From: Cryptomeria japonica
Taxonomy: Eukaryota > Streptophyta > Pinopsida > Cupressales > Cupressaceae
Length of the DNA: 64,000 nt
Direction: 5' to 3'
NCBI RefSeq assembly: GCF_030272615.1
Contig: NC_081410.1
Coordinates: 222,261,415-222,325,414, forward strand
The notes under the pieces were generated by a model. The model was not told the DNA's origin and made no database searches. It was given only the letters and a program-made list of their open reading frames with translations. Within the stretch, counting starts at the first letter, position 1; each line of letters starts with the position of its first letter. This document shows positions 35,101 to 46,238 of the stretch, piece after piece. Both the position numbers and the translations under genes were made by a program.

Positions 35101-36744
35101 CAGAATGAAACAACTAACATACCACAAATCTTCCATTATCCTTTTTTTTTTTTACAAATCCATTCATTTACTAGATTTTACCAAAAACTACATTATGGGA
35201 AAAATAATTCCTTATCAAGTTTAAAATCACAAATCCATTGAGAACAAGGTTTTGATTCAAGAAACAACCAAGTCTGAAAATAAACTGAAAACTAAACCCC
35301 AAATCATTCATGGGTAAAACCATTTTTTTTGTATTCAACAAATAAATAAGGTAGTGGATTCGAATCCTACCTCATAGTGCAAATTCCGGGCATGAATCTT
35401 GATGAAGAGCTTCCCCAATCTGTTGCTCCCATGCAAATTCCTCCATTTTTCTTCAAAAAAAACTCCCAAGCCAAGAACCCCCAAAATGTCTCCAAAACTA
35501 GGTTAAAAAGAAAAAGCCCTAATTTTGCCCTAATTTTCAATTTCGAAATTAGGCATTTATTTTTAAAATAAAATGAATGAAAATCCCAAATGGAAGTCTT
35601 TCCTTTCCATTATTTATTAATCTTATTTGTTTTCCCTTATTAAAATTAAAATGCTTCTTTTTCTTATTGAGTTCTAAATTTTAATTTCTCAATATCGATT
35701 TGGGCCTACATTTACACTTTGGAACTATTTATCGGGTAGGGCGTTTTGATTAAATTTTAATTTTCTAAAAGTCAAACTTTTATACTATATCGACTTTACA
35801 AGTAAAATGGAACTAATTTCTTTTAAATAATAAATTTTACCCTTTTTCCCCCAACATGCGAACATGATTAATTTATTTCTTTTTCTCAATCGACTTTTAA
35901 ATTTTTCCTTTCCAAAACGCATAATTTATTAAAATCGTCGTTATTAAAATTAACTATTAAATTAACTCGCTACAACGAAATAAAGCGACATTTTAAAATA
36001 CATGACTAATCTAGTACAAGAGTCTTATTCGTTCTAATTTCTCAACTACAAATGCATAAAAGTTACAAATGCGTAAATGAGCACACTAACCCCAATTAAA
36101 TACCTTAAGCTTGCTACAATAACAATTTAAAGCAATCTCTTAAATTAATGATTAATCATATAAAAGAAGCTACCTATTTAAATTTCTATATCACTATTGT
36201 GTACGCCTACTCATTACTTTTGAATTTAATACTTAGGATAACAAACCTCACTTACCTCGCGCAAGGCACGCAAATCGAGGAAGTCCTCCAAATCTCTCGA
36301 CATGCATCCCAATGAAAGGTAAGCCCCACGAATCCACACACGATGCTCACCTAACCATGGCTAAGGCAAGACGAGAGTTATATGACCACTAAATCCGAAT
36401 TCAAAAGATGAAGGAGCACACTCAACCTTGCAAATTCCAAAGGAGATGAACCTTGCCCTAAGCGGTGTTGTACCTGCAATCTCCTGCACCCATGAATTCA
36501 TACAAGCATGCATATACATATAGATATTCAATGAAGACGTTAGCTCAAGATTTATCACAAGGGTTAGGAACAATTACATTTTCACGAGAATCGATGCAAA
36601 AGCACAATAATAAGTATGCACAGTTATTAATATTATCTAAACTACACATTTCACCATGGTTAACCTACCATTCAAGAATGCCACATAGGGAGTCAATCAA
36701 GGTTAAACGGGTTTTAAAAGTCCGACTAGGGTATGGGCATTACA
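32169..36744. mobile_element. 4576-bp solo-LTR-like element
   Basis: Begins TGTAATGCCCC and ends GGGCATTACA, with TTCAT on both sides (32164-32168 and 36745-36749), a precise 5-bp target duplication. I find no internal repeat of the terminal sequence and no gag-pol. The TG...CA ends with a CCCC inverted terminus resemble the long LTRs of Del/Tekay-type gypsy chromoviruses (TGTAACACCCC...), so a solo LTR is the best reading; a non-coding LARD-like element is possible. It is AT-rich, with a palindromic block at 34733-34885. Small ORFs inside (for example 36465-36785) show no domain. Confidence 0.75.
34733..34885. repeat. GGTAGC/GCTACC palindrome cluster
   Basis: Roughly a dozen GTAGC or GCTAC words are packed into 150 bp. 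They include the near-perfect palindrome TTGGTAGCGCTGCTACCAA (34764-34782) and a second at 34841-34855 with longer imperfect arms. The block is GC-rich within an AT-rich LTR and would fold into several hairpins. Confidence 0.85.
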
Positions 36745-36860
36745 TTCATCCAATCTATCAAGGGGGCATATCATTCCCATCTTAGGGCAACTTTGTATCA
36801 ATTCATCATATCTTCTTTGAAACAATGCGACAAGCTACATTGTCTCAAAGAGGGGCAAAA
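36745..36860 (+). other. Tat-Y end of internal region and polypurine tract
   Basis: Resumes Tat-Y after the solo element and ends in TCTCAAAGAGGGGCAAAA (36843-36860), the polypurine tract immediately before the LTR. Confidence 0.75.
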
Positions 36861-37622
36861 TGTACACACCTAAAATTGTCCTGTCTAATTAAATAAATAT
36901 TTTTATTTATTTAATCCTAATTCTTTTATTAATTAAATAAATCTTTATTTATTTAATTAATTCATTTATTCTCTTCTAGCCTTTTTCCTCATTTAAATAA
37001 ATACATTTATTTATTTAAACTGTCCTTCCCCTAAATTAAATAAATATTTTATTTATTTAACTAATCCCACTTCTTCTATTAATTGAATAATTTTTTATTT
37101 ATTTAATTAATTCATTACCATTTTCTACCCATGACACATGTCAGTCGTCTCTTAATTCCTACACTACCTACCCTCTCATTGTTTTCTTATTTCTTTTACC
37201 TGCCCTTTAATACTAGCTGACCATCTATCTTTTACACCTCTTAATCTTATCCCTCCATTTCCTATGGTGTCTTCTATATAAGAGGATGCTTCTTTCATTA
37301 TCATCCCTCCCTAGCATTCTAATCAATCTTATGCAATCAAGCCTTTTGCGATCAAGCTATCAACCACATTTTCATTCTTTGTTGAGCTCTTGTGCATGCA
37401 TAAAATCTGAGAGCAAATATATCAAACAAGATCAATGGAGATAGGAAGAATGAAGATTCAAACAATAGTGGACATGTGATGGTATAATATTTTTTATTTT
37501 GTTTATTTGCATTGTCTTAGGTAATCTTCATATGTTATGGTGGATCTTTGTTGTTGTTAGGCTAGGTTTTGTGCTTGAATTCATTTAGTCTTTCAATATT
37601 GTTGTTTCCATTATCCACTTTT
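36861..37622 (+). repeat. Tat-Y 3' LTR, left part
   Basis: TGTACACACCTAAAATTG onward, matching the Tat-X LTR (4876-5678) including the AT-rich inverted repeats and TATATAAG (37275-37282). It is interrupted at 37622 by Copia-2; the last 11 bp reappear at 52152-52162. Confidence 0.88.
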
Positions 37623-38780
37623 TGTTAGACAGTTCAGATAACCGGAAGACAACTGAGAGGGGGGTGAATCAGTTGCCACAGTTTACAGGAACCATTAGCA
37701 ATTTAAACTTCAATACCGAAACCCAAAACATTAATACCAGAATAGCAGATAAACTAATTAAGCATAAACAATAATCACAGAATAAAATTCATCCACATAG
37801 CACCAAGATTTGTATGTGGTAGACCCGGTAAAGGGAAAAACTAGGGTGGGAAGCCTACCCATAGTCAGATAATGTTTCTACAGTAAGTACGTGAATTACA
37901 ATGAAGGGGCTTGCACTTGCAGGAAGGCCAATAGCCTAGAGCGCACTGCTCATCACAAAAGGAGTCTCATTAACTACATACAAATTCAGACTACAATTTG
38001 AAGAAGTGTTGAACTGTAAAAGATAGCATCTCCTATGCTTGAGTACAGTTCCAATTAAGTTCAATACCGGAGGACTAAGTCCTCTTACATAAACCCAATT
38101 CGATCTCCAGTGATCAACCAACTCCTCTGTCTGAAGGATATTACATTGTTTGCACATTGCATTCCTTAACCATGACCTCTTATATTAACCATGATGATAT
38201 ACAATGAGATCTTACATCTATTTATACAAGCCCTTGACCATAAACAGTCAGGTCGGCCACTAGATAATAAACCGAATACATAATTATAAACCATATCGGC
38301 CTTAAACCAAACAAATAATATCAACACATAAGATATCCCAAAAATACATTAATAGGTCTTATCCACATGTTACATTAAAGTTGGTCCATAACCTAGATCA
38401 ACCAGGACCAATTATAGGTCCATACGCTTCAGCAATGCTTCTCCATCCACCACTTATGCAATTCATCAAAAATCTCCATCAAAAGTGCTGATGGTGAAAC
38501 CCTCGCCGGAACCAAAAACCAATCTTCTAAGCAAGTAGGATAGCATCCGATCTCCAAACCAAAACCAACTGACCAAATATGAGTATAAGTATCATGAACA
38601 AGCCAATTCCATCACCATACTATACTGGAGCCTACCGGATCATGTCGGATCCAAGTTAACCAAAACCCACTCAAACTATCAGAACCAGAAGGGTGTCAGT
38701 AAAGCATCCAAATAGCTAGTGTGGGCATCAATGAAAAAACATCAATGCAACACATAATCAATTCCACCAAATGGACAACA
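37623..38780 (-). repeat. Copia-2 3' LTR
   Basis: 1158 bp; on the minus strand it runs TGTTGTCCATTTGG to CTGTCTAACA. Preceded on the minus strand by GCCAAAGGGGGAGA (38782-38795). Confidence 0.9.
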
Positions 38781-39165
38781 ATCTCCCCCTTTGGCATTGA
38801 TGGCAACACTAGATGTGAAAAACATCTAAGTACCAAGAAATGACAAACAAGTCTCCCCTTGTGAAAGACAACCAATAATAACACCCACATATAGCTCTGA
38901 ATATCACTCCCCCTTTAACTTTATTTTTAATATCTCTCCCCCAATGATTTTTTCTTTTTCTTTCTTTGTCTTTTTCACATCAATATCTCTCCCTCTTTGA
39001 CATCAATGCCAAAAATCTAACAGAAACATCAAAGAAAAAACATAAGTCTCTGAATCACAAAGCTAACTACTCCCCCTAAGCAGTAGCATCCCACATCAGT
39101 GTTGGAATGAATAGTATCTCTGATAATGCATGTCAGACTGATGCCAAACCGCATCAATCAAGTCT
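38781..39165 (-). other. Copia-2 3' untranslated region with repeated polypurine tracts
   Basis: Several CTCCCC runs on the plus strand (near 38784, 38853, 38908, 38936, 38988, 39069) are GGGGAG tracts on the coding strand. There is no ORF. Confidence 0.7.
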
Positions 39166-42100
39166 CTATTGGCGGGCAGAAACTCCCAATCTGTCTCTCA
39201 GGTGCTCAAATGATTCCTTGGACAAAGGTTTACTGCAAATGTCTACAATTTTCTCTTTAGTGTTCACATAAACTAGTCTAACTTCATTTGCTTCCACCTT
39301 CTCCTTCAAAAAGCTATTCTTGATAGATATGTGCTTTGTTTTAGAATGAAATATCAGATTCTTTGATATATCAATAGCAGCAGAGTTATCACAGTGAATA
39401 TCTATTGGTGCATCACAATCCACCTTTATATCCTTCAACATTTGCTTCATCCATAAAACATGTGTACAATTAGTAACAACAGCAACATACTCAGCTTCAG
39501 CAATAGATAAAGAAGTACATGATTGTTTGTTGCTAATCCATGAAACCAACTTCTTTCCAAGAAAGAAAGCTCCACTAGAAGTACTTATCTGGTCATCAAC
39601 ATCTCCAACCCAGTCAGCATCTGTATGTGCACATAAAGTAAAGTTATCATCCTTGGGGTACCACAAACCATATTTTGATGTACCTTGAAAGTATCTAAAA
39701 ATCCTTCTTACCGCCATCTCATGATTTTCTCTAGGATCACTCTGAAATCTTGAAATAATACAAACAACATTCATAATGCTAGGCCTAGTCTGAGTCAAAT
39801 AAAGTAGACCTCCAATTATAGATTTGTATCTTGTAGGATTTACTGGTGCAGAAACATCTTTTTTTCTCAATTTCTCACTTGTAACCATAGGTGTACTTAC
39901 CAGTTTAGAATCTCCAATACCAAATTTCTTCAACAATTCCTTAGCATATTTAGTTTGACAGATAAAAATACCTTTTTCAGTCTGATTAATCTACAAACCT
40001 AAGAAAAAATTCATCTGACCAATCATAGACATCTAAAATTATTTCTCCATATTCTTAGAAAATTTTATGCATAACTTATCTTCACCTCCAAAAAGAATGT
40101 CATCAATAAGTACTTCAACAATCAATATATCATCATCAATTATTTTATAATATAAATTAATTTCAGCACTACCTTTAGTAAAACCAAGCTTCAAAAGATA
40201 TTTATCCAACATTGTGTACCAAGCTCTAAGTGCTTGTTTTAGTCCATATAAAGCTTTCCTTAACCTACAAACCATATATGTATCATCTGATAGTGAAAAA
40301 CCATTAGGTTGTTCAATATAAACTTCCTCATCAAGATCCCCATTCATAACTGCACATTTTACATCCATTTGATAAACCTTATAGTTTTTATAAGTAGCAC
40401 AGGCAAGAATTAATCTTATAGCTTCAATCCTAGCTACAGGTGCCAAATTTTCTCCATAATCAATTCCTTCCTTTTGAGAATATCCTTTACAAACCAATCT
40501 AGCCTTATTCCTTATAACTTGACCATCCTTCTTCAATTTATTTCTAAAAACACATTTAGTTCCAATAACATTTTTATTTTTAGGCCGAGGAACCAAGGTA
40601 AATGTGTTGTTTTTATCAACCTGGTCTAATTCTTCTTCCATAGCTTTCAACCAATTTTCATCTTTACATGCCTCAATTACCGATACCGGTTCAACTTGTG
40701 TAATTAAACATACCTCATTAGTTGCCATTCTTCTTCTTGTCATCACTCCATTGCTCTTATCCCCAATGATTTGATCTTCAAAATGATTCAATCTCACATA
40801 CCTAGGAGTCTTCTGACTTTTTGTTCCTCTTCCATGTTCTTCAGTTACTGTATAATTCTCTGATGTTGTCGGAGTAGCTGGTTCAACTCTCATAAACTCT
40901 GATTTGACTTTTGTTCAGCTCATCTACTTTGGCATTTGCACTCTCCACAATTCTCTACAATCTCTTGTTATAACATCTATATGCTTTGCTTTCATTAGAA
41001 TAACCAAGAGATATGCCTTCATCACATCTAGGATCAAAATTCCCAATAATATCATCTCTCCTCATATAACATTTACTTCCAAAAATTCTAAAATAATTCA
41101 CTATAGGTGTATTGCCAAACCATAATTCATAAGGTGTCTTACCAGTTTCTCTTTTGATATGTAATCTATTGAATGTATAAACTGTTGTACTCACTACTTC
41201 TCTCTAGTAGATATGAGGTAGACTAGCTTCCATCATCATTATTCTAGTAGCATCCAAAATGGTTCTATTCTTCCTTTCCACAACTTCATTTTGTTGGGGT
41301 GTTCGGGGAGCAAAAAATTGTCTTCTTATACCATGCTTGTCACAAAAGTTATTAAAGTCACCGGATGTGAATTCACCACCATGATGTGATCTCAAACATT
41401 TATTCTTCAATCATGTCTCAGTTTCAACTTTAGCCTTAAATATTTTAAACTTTTCAAATACTTTATATTTTTCTCTTTGAAAAGTAACCCACATCATTCT
41501 AGGATAATCATCAATGATTAGCATAAAATATCTATCACCTTGAAAAATTTTAACACTAGTAGGGCCACACAAATCAGTATGAATAAGATCAAGAACATCA
41601 TTTGATTTATCTTGTATAATCCTAAGAAGAGGTTCTGACCTATTTACCCATTTGACATTCTTTACATACCGGATTATAGGGCTTCATAATCTTAGGTATA
41701 TCCCTAACTATCCGAGCTGAACTGATTTTTGCAATGCAATCAAAATTCACATGACACGACCTTTTATTCCATATCCAACTCTCATCAATCTATGTAATAA
41801 AAAATGTCTTCTCACCAGAGTTTAACTAAAATATATTACCTTTTCTCTGTGTACTGGTTGCAATCTCCAAGCCAGATTTGTTAATGATTTTGCATTTCCC
41901 ATCCTTAAACTGTAATTGAAATCCCTTGTCTACCAATTATCCTACACTAAAAATATTATTCCTCAAACCTTCAACATAATAAACATTGTCAGTATTGTTC
42001 TTACCATCCAATTATATAGCTCCTTTTCCTTTGATCATACAGGCCTTGTCATCTCCAAATATAACTAAACCACCATCAAATTCTTGAAAAGACAGAAACT

Positions 42101-43316
42101 TCCCTTTATCTCTAGTCATATGATATGAACAACCACTGTCAATTACCCATTCATCCTTGTCTTCAATTTGAGCAGCAAGTGCCTTCTCTTCAGGTACATT
42201 CTCTTCCAGTGTCGGATCATCTTCCTTTATAGCCAAGAATACCCATTCTTTCCCATTGTCAAATCCACTAGCAGAGTCTTCTGCTGGTTCATCATCTGAA
42301 TCAGTAATGCCTTCCTCATCTGCTATGTAGCATGATTTGTCTCTGTTTTTCTTGTATTTATACTTGTTCTGATATACAGGGTTAGGCTTAAATGATCTTA
42401 TAACACTTTCTTCAAATCTTGAATTCCTTTTAGTACATCTAGATGCAAAATGACCAATCTTATTACATCCAAAACATTTAAAAGGATCTTTTCCTTCACA
42501 CTTACTTCCTATTAGTCCTTTAGGTACTCTTCTAGCAAATAGTGCTCCAAGTTTCTCAAACTCATCATCTTCTCTCTTCATATCTTCCAAATCCTTTGCA
42601 TATAAATTTTTCTAGTCTTGCTTACCGATTGTAGATGTAGATGCAGGTTCAGTCTTCACAACTCTAGAAGGTCCAAATTCCTCAAGCTCAAAAGCCGATA
42701 GTTTCCCAATCAAAGTATCTCTATTGACAGATGCATTAGCCATTGTTCTCAACTCATTAATAGTTGTAGCCTTCATTTTGTAAGCCGATGGTAGGGCTCT
42801 CGAGACTTTAGAAAAAAATTCATCTTCGCTTAGCGTTCCACCACAACATTGAATTCCCATAAAAATCTCATTTACCCTTTCTATGAATGCAGTAATCGTG
42901 TCATCTTCTTCCATCTTTAGGTTTTCATATCTCACCCGGTAACCATAAATTTTAGCAATTTTCACTATACGGTCACCTTCATTAAGAGTCTCCAACTTAT
43001 CCCATATAACCTTTCCAGATGATTTGTTCATTAATCTCATTATTTCCTAATCAGAAAGTGCACACAAGAGGGCTTCTCTTGCTCTACAATCATTCTTAAG
43101 CTCCTTGTCTAGATTTATCGGAGGAGGATTGCCAAATCCCGGATTATAGGGTGTGACACCATTCTGTGTGATCTCCCAAATCTCCTTGCCAAGATATCTC
43201 AAATGAATCTCCATCTGAATCTTCCATACTGTGTAATTTGTTCCATCAAGCCTCAGAATGTCCCTTCAAAAGATAGCTCCAGAACAACTGGATGAACTTG
43301 AACTATTAGTCACCAT
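39166..43316 (-). pseudogene. Copia-2 gag-pol polyprotein (degenerate)
   Basis: Starts at ATG 43316 by analogy with Copia-1 (the L-D-G-T-N-Y gag motif follows). Gag has the zinc knuckle CFGCNKIGHFASRC (near 42470). Protease has W-V-I-D-S-G-C-S-Y-H-M (about 42130). Integrase shows N-E-V-V-E-R-K-N near 41280. RT (40039-40893) reads L-I-D-D where the family has (Y/F)VDD. RNase H (39166-39936) keeps A-D-W, the E of A-E-A-E-Y and C-D-N. The gag-protease, integrase and RT-RNase H parts are in different frames, so there are at least two frameshifts, plus many stops around 41400-42010. It is closely related to Copia-1. Confidence 0.88.
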
Positions 43317-43360
43317 AGGATCTTCCTCAAGTAGTTAAGCTTTCTGCAGAGAGGACCAAA

Positions 43361-43372
43361 GCTATGATACCA
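43361..43372 (-). promoter_or_regulatory. Copia-2 primer binding site
   Basis: On the minus strand TGGTATCATAGC follows the LTR end, matching the initiator-tRNA-Met type with one change. Confidence 0.75.
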
Positions 43373-43374
43373 AT

Positions 43375-44588
43375 TGTTAGACAGCTCAGATAACCGAAAG
43401 ACAACTGAGAGAAGGGGTGAATCAGTTGTCATAGATTACAAGAACCATTAGAAATTTAGACTTTAATACTTGAACCCAAAACATTAATATCGGAATAGTA
43501 GATAAACCAATTAAGCATAAACAATAATCGCAGAATAAAATCCATCCACATAACACCAAGATTTGTACGTGGAAAACCCAATAAAGGGAAAAACTATGGT
43601 GGGAAGCCTACCCATAGCCAGATAATATTTCTACAATAAGTATGTGAATTATAATAAAGGGGCCTGCACTTGTCGGAAGGCCAATAGCCTAGAGCGCACT
43701 GCTCATCACAAAAGGACTCTTACTAACTACATAAAAATATAGACTACAATCTGAAGAAGTGTTGAACTGCAAAAGATAGTATCTCCTATGCTTGAGTATA
43801 GTTTCGGTTAAGCTCAATACCAGAGGACTAAATCCTCTTACATAAACCCAATTCAATCTCCAATGATCGACCAACTCCTCTACCTGAATGAAATTACATT
43901 ATTTGCACATTATATTCCTTGTACATGACCTCTTATATTAACCATGATGATCTACAATGAGATCTTACATCTATTTATACAAACCCTTTACCATAAAAAA
44001 TTAAGTCGGCCACCAGATAATAAACCAATTACATAATTATAAACCATGCCATCCTTACACCAAACAAATAATATCAACACATAAGACATCCTGGAAATAC
44101 ATCAATAGGTCATATCCACACATTTCATTAAAGTCGGTCCATAACCTAGATCAACTAGGACCAAGTATAGGTCCATACACTTTAGCAATGATTATCCATC
44201 CACCAAGTCTCGAACACAATCACCAATAGCATCCTGAAACTCAATCAGAAGCTGCACCAACACCACTTATCCAATTCATGAAAGATCTCCATCAAAATCT
44301 TTGCCGGTGAAACCCTCGCCAAAACTAGAAACCAATCTTCTAAGAAAGCAGGATAGCATCCAATCTCCAAACCAAAACCAACTGACCAAATATGAGTATA
44401 AGTATCATGAACAAGCTAATTCCATCACCAAACTATACTAGAGTTTACCAGAACATGTCGGATCCAAGTTAACCAAAAACTACTCAACCTACTGGAACTA
44501 GAAGGCTGCCGGTAAAGCATCCAAATAGCTAGTGTTGGCATCAATGACAAAACATCAATGCAATACATAATCAATTCCACCAAATGGT
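43375..44588 (-). repeat. Copia-2 5' LTR (interrupted by Copia-3)
   Basis: Colinear with 37623-38780 up to CCACCAAATGG, then cut by Copia-3. The outstanding terminal bases (CAACA type) are at 52142-52146. Confidence 0.88.
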
Positions 44589-46169
44589 TATTGGCATTAT
44601 GTGAACCAGTATAAGGACATAATGATATTGTATGTTGTCATTGATGTAAATATGTGATATGAAGTGAACAACATATGTGATATGTGAGAAGAGAGAATCA
44701 ACATATGTGTGAACCAATATATATGCCAAAGTGAAGCGGTATATTTGTTCAAGATGAACTGGCACATGGAAGCACTGTGTGATAACCGGTAGGTAGGTAG
44801 TTTCCACTTCAGGATTTTCGGTTGGAGTACCTCAAGCTTGTGTGACTCAATCGGTGATCTTTGTGTGATACGTTAGCAGTATAATGGAGAACAGGTCGAG
44901 TTGCCACGTAAGCTCTGTGCGCATGAAGGATCTTGCATGAAGAAGACTATTCCTATCTACCTCGGGAATGTGCGATGTTTGTCAAATGGTGATAACACGT
45001 GATGGGTTATCAGCTGCCATGAAATCAGTGGATAATGGATGATGGAGAATGTATTGAGATTGATACAAGATTGTTTCATTTAATGCAGTATGATTCAACG
45101 GTCAGGATTGAACCACCTGAATTGCTTAACCTAACAGGTTTAGGGTTTAGGGTTTTTGCTACTGACCTGTATGTTTCCTATAAGGTCGATGTTGTGTTTC
45201 TATCTAAGGTTGTTGGAAAAATTTGTGAGTGTGTATCCAAGGAAAGTGATACGTGATTCTTGTCAACCCAAAGGAGAGAAGAGATACCTGCAAAGTGAAT
45301 GTGCAGATGGTGAAGAGGAGCCAAAACGGATCTGCATTAGCATTGAGTGCTATTACCAGATCATTGTAATTCCTGTTGATCTCTAACCACTTCAATAGTT
45401 GTGAAATCCATTAACAGGGTAGCCTTAACTGGCTTGATACAAATCCCCTAACAGGGTAGCTTTAACCGGCTTGATTCAAATCCCTTAACCGGGTAAGTCG
45501 AAGTTAATGAGTTCTGGGTAGCTATAGAGCTCTGGAGATCCTTTAGCTATTGAGTTCTTGAAATCCTCTAACAAGGTAACCCCAATTGGGTTTAACCCTT
45601 AACTAGGTATTGTAGCCATCCCTTAACCGGGTGATCCCTAACAGGATCGGTTCCTAGCAAAACCTATTGTAATGTCTTTAACCGAACAAGGCTCCTAACA
45701 AAGAAGACTTCTAAAGAGTTCAAAAGTATATTGTGGGTATTCATCCCCACTGTGGTTTTTCCCAGTTGGGTTTCCACGTGAAAAATATGTGTGTCATGTG
45801 TGATGCTTTTGTCTTGTGATGATTTGTTATTACCTGTTGAACATATGATGGTTCCATGTTTTATGCCTGTCTATAAAACATACTAAACTAACTGTTGTGA
45901 AGATCAAATGATAGTTTACCTGTTCATGCATGAGGGTGTAATGGTACTATAATATTGAGCTAAGAGGAAAGCTCAGTGAGTGACAAGTTTATGATTGTTT
46001 TAGTTATTCTGGGTCTTACCGATTGCACTCTGTTCGAGCCAGTATCACCACTTGCCAGTCATTTGGAGTATTTGTTGTCAAACCAGTTTTGGACTGTATT
46101 TTTGTTTGTACTGATTCAACCCCCCTCTCAGTACCGGTTTGGTACTATTGGTTTATCATCGAGTTATCA
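44589..46169 (+). repeat. Copia-3 5' LTR
   Basis: 1581 bp. It holds TTTAGGG-type words (GGTTTAGGGTTTAGGGTTTT near 45137), a ladder of CCTTAACCGGGT-like repeats (45410-45720) and the CACTGTGGTTTTTCCC motif (about 45748). Ends GAGTTATCA. Confidence 0.9.
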
Positions 46170-46171
46170 AT

Positions 46172-46183
46172 TGGTATCAGAGC
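46172..46183 (+). promoter_or_regulatory. Copia-3 primer binding site
   Basis: TGGTATCAGAGC, the full initiator-tRNA-Met complement, two bases after the LTR. Confidence 0.9.
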
Positions 46184-46238
46184 ACTCTAGCTCCTCTTTG
46201 TTTTAGGCTTAATCGTTTGAGGTAAAGATCCCAGTCAA

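Noticed and set aside
36465-36785. 106-codon plus-strand frame at the end of the solo-LTR element
   Set aside because: It runs across the element border and target duplication and has no recognisable domain.
45139-45158. Interstitial telomere remnant
   Set aside because: Fewer than three TTTAGGG units and present in both LTR copies, so it is part of the LTR and not a telomere scar.
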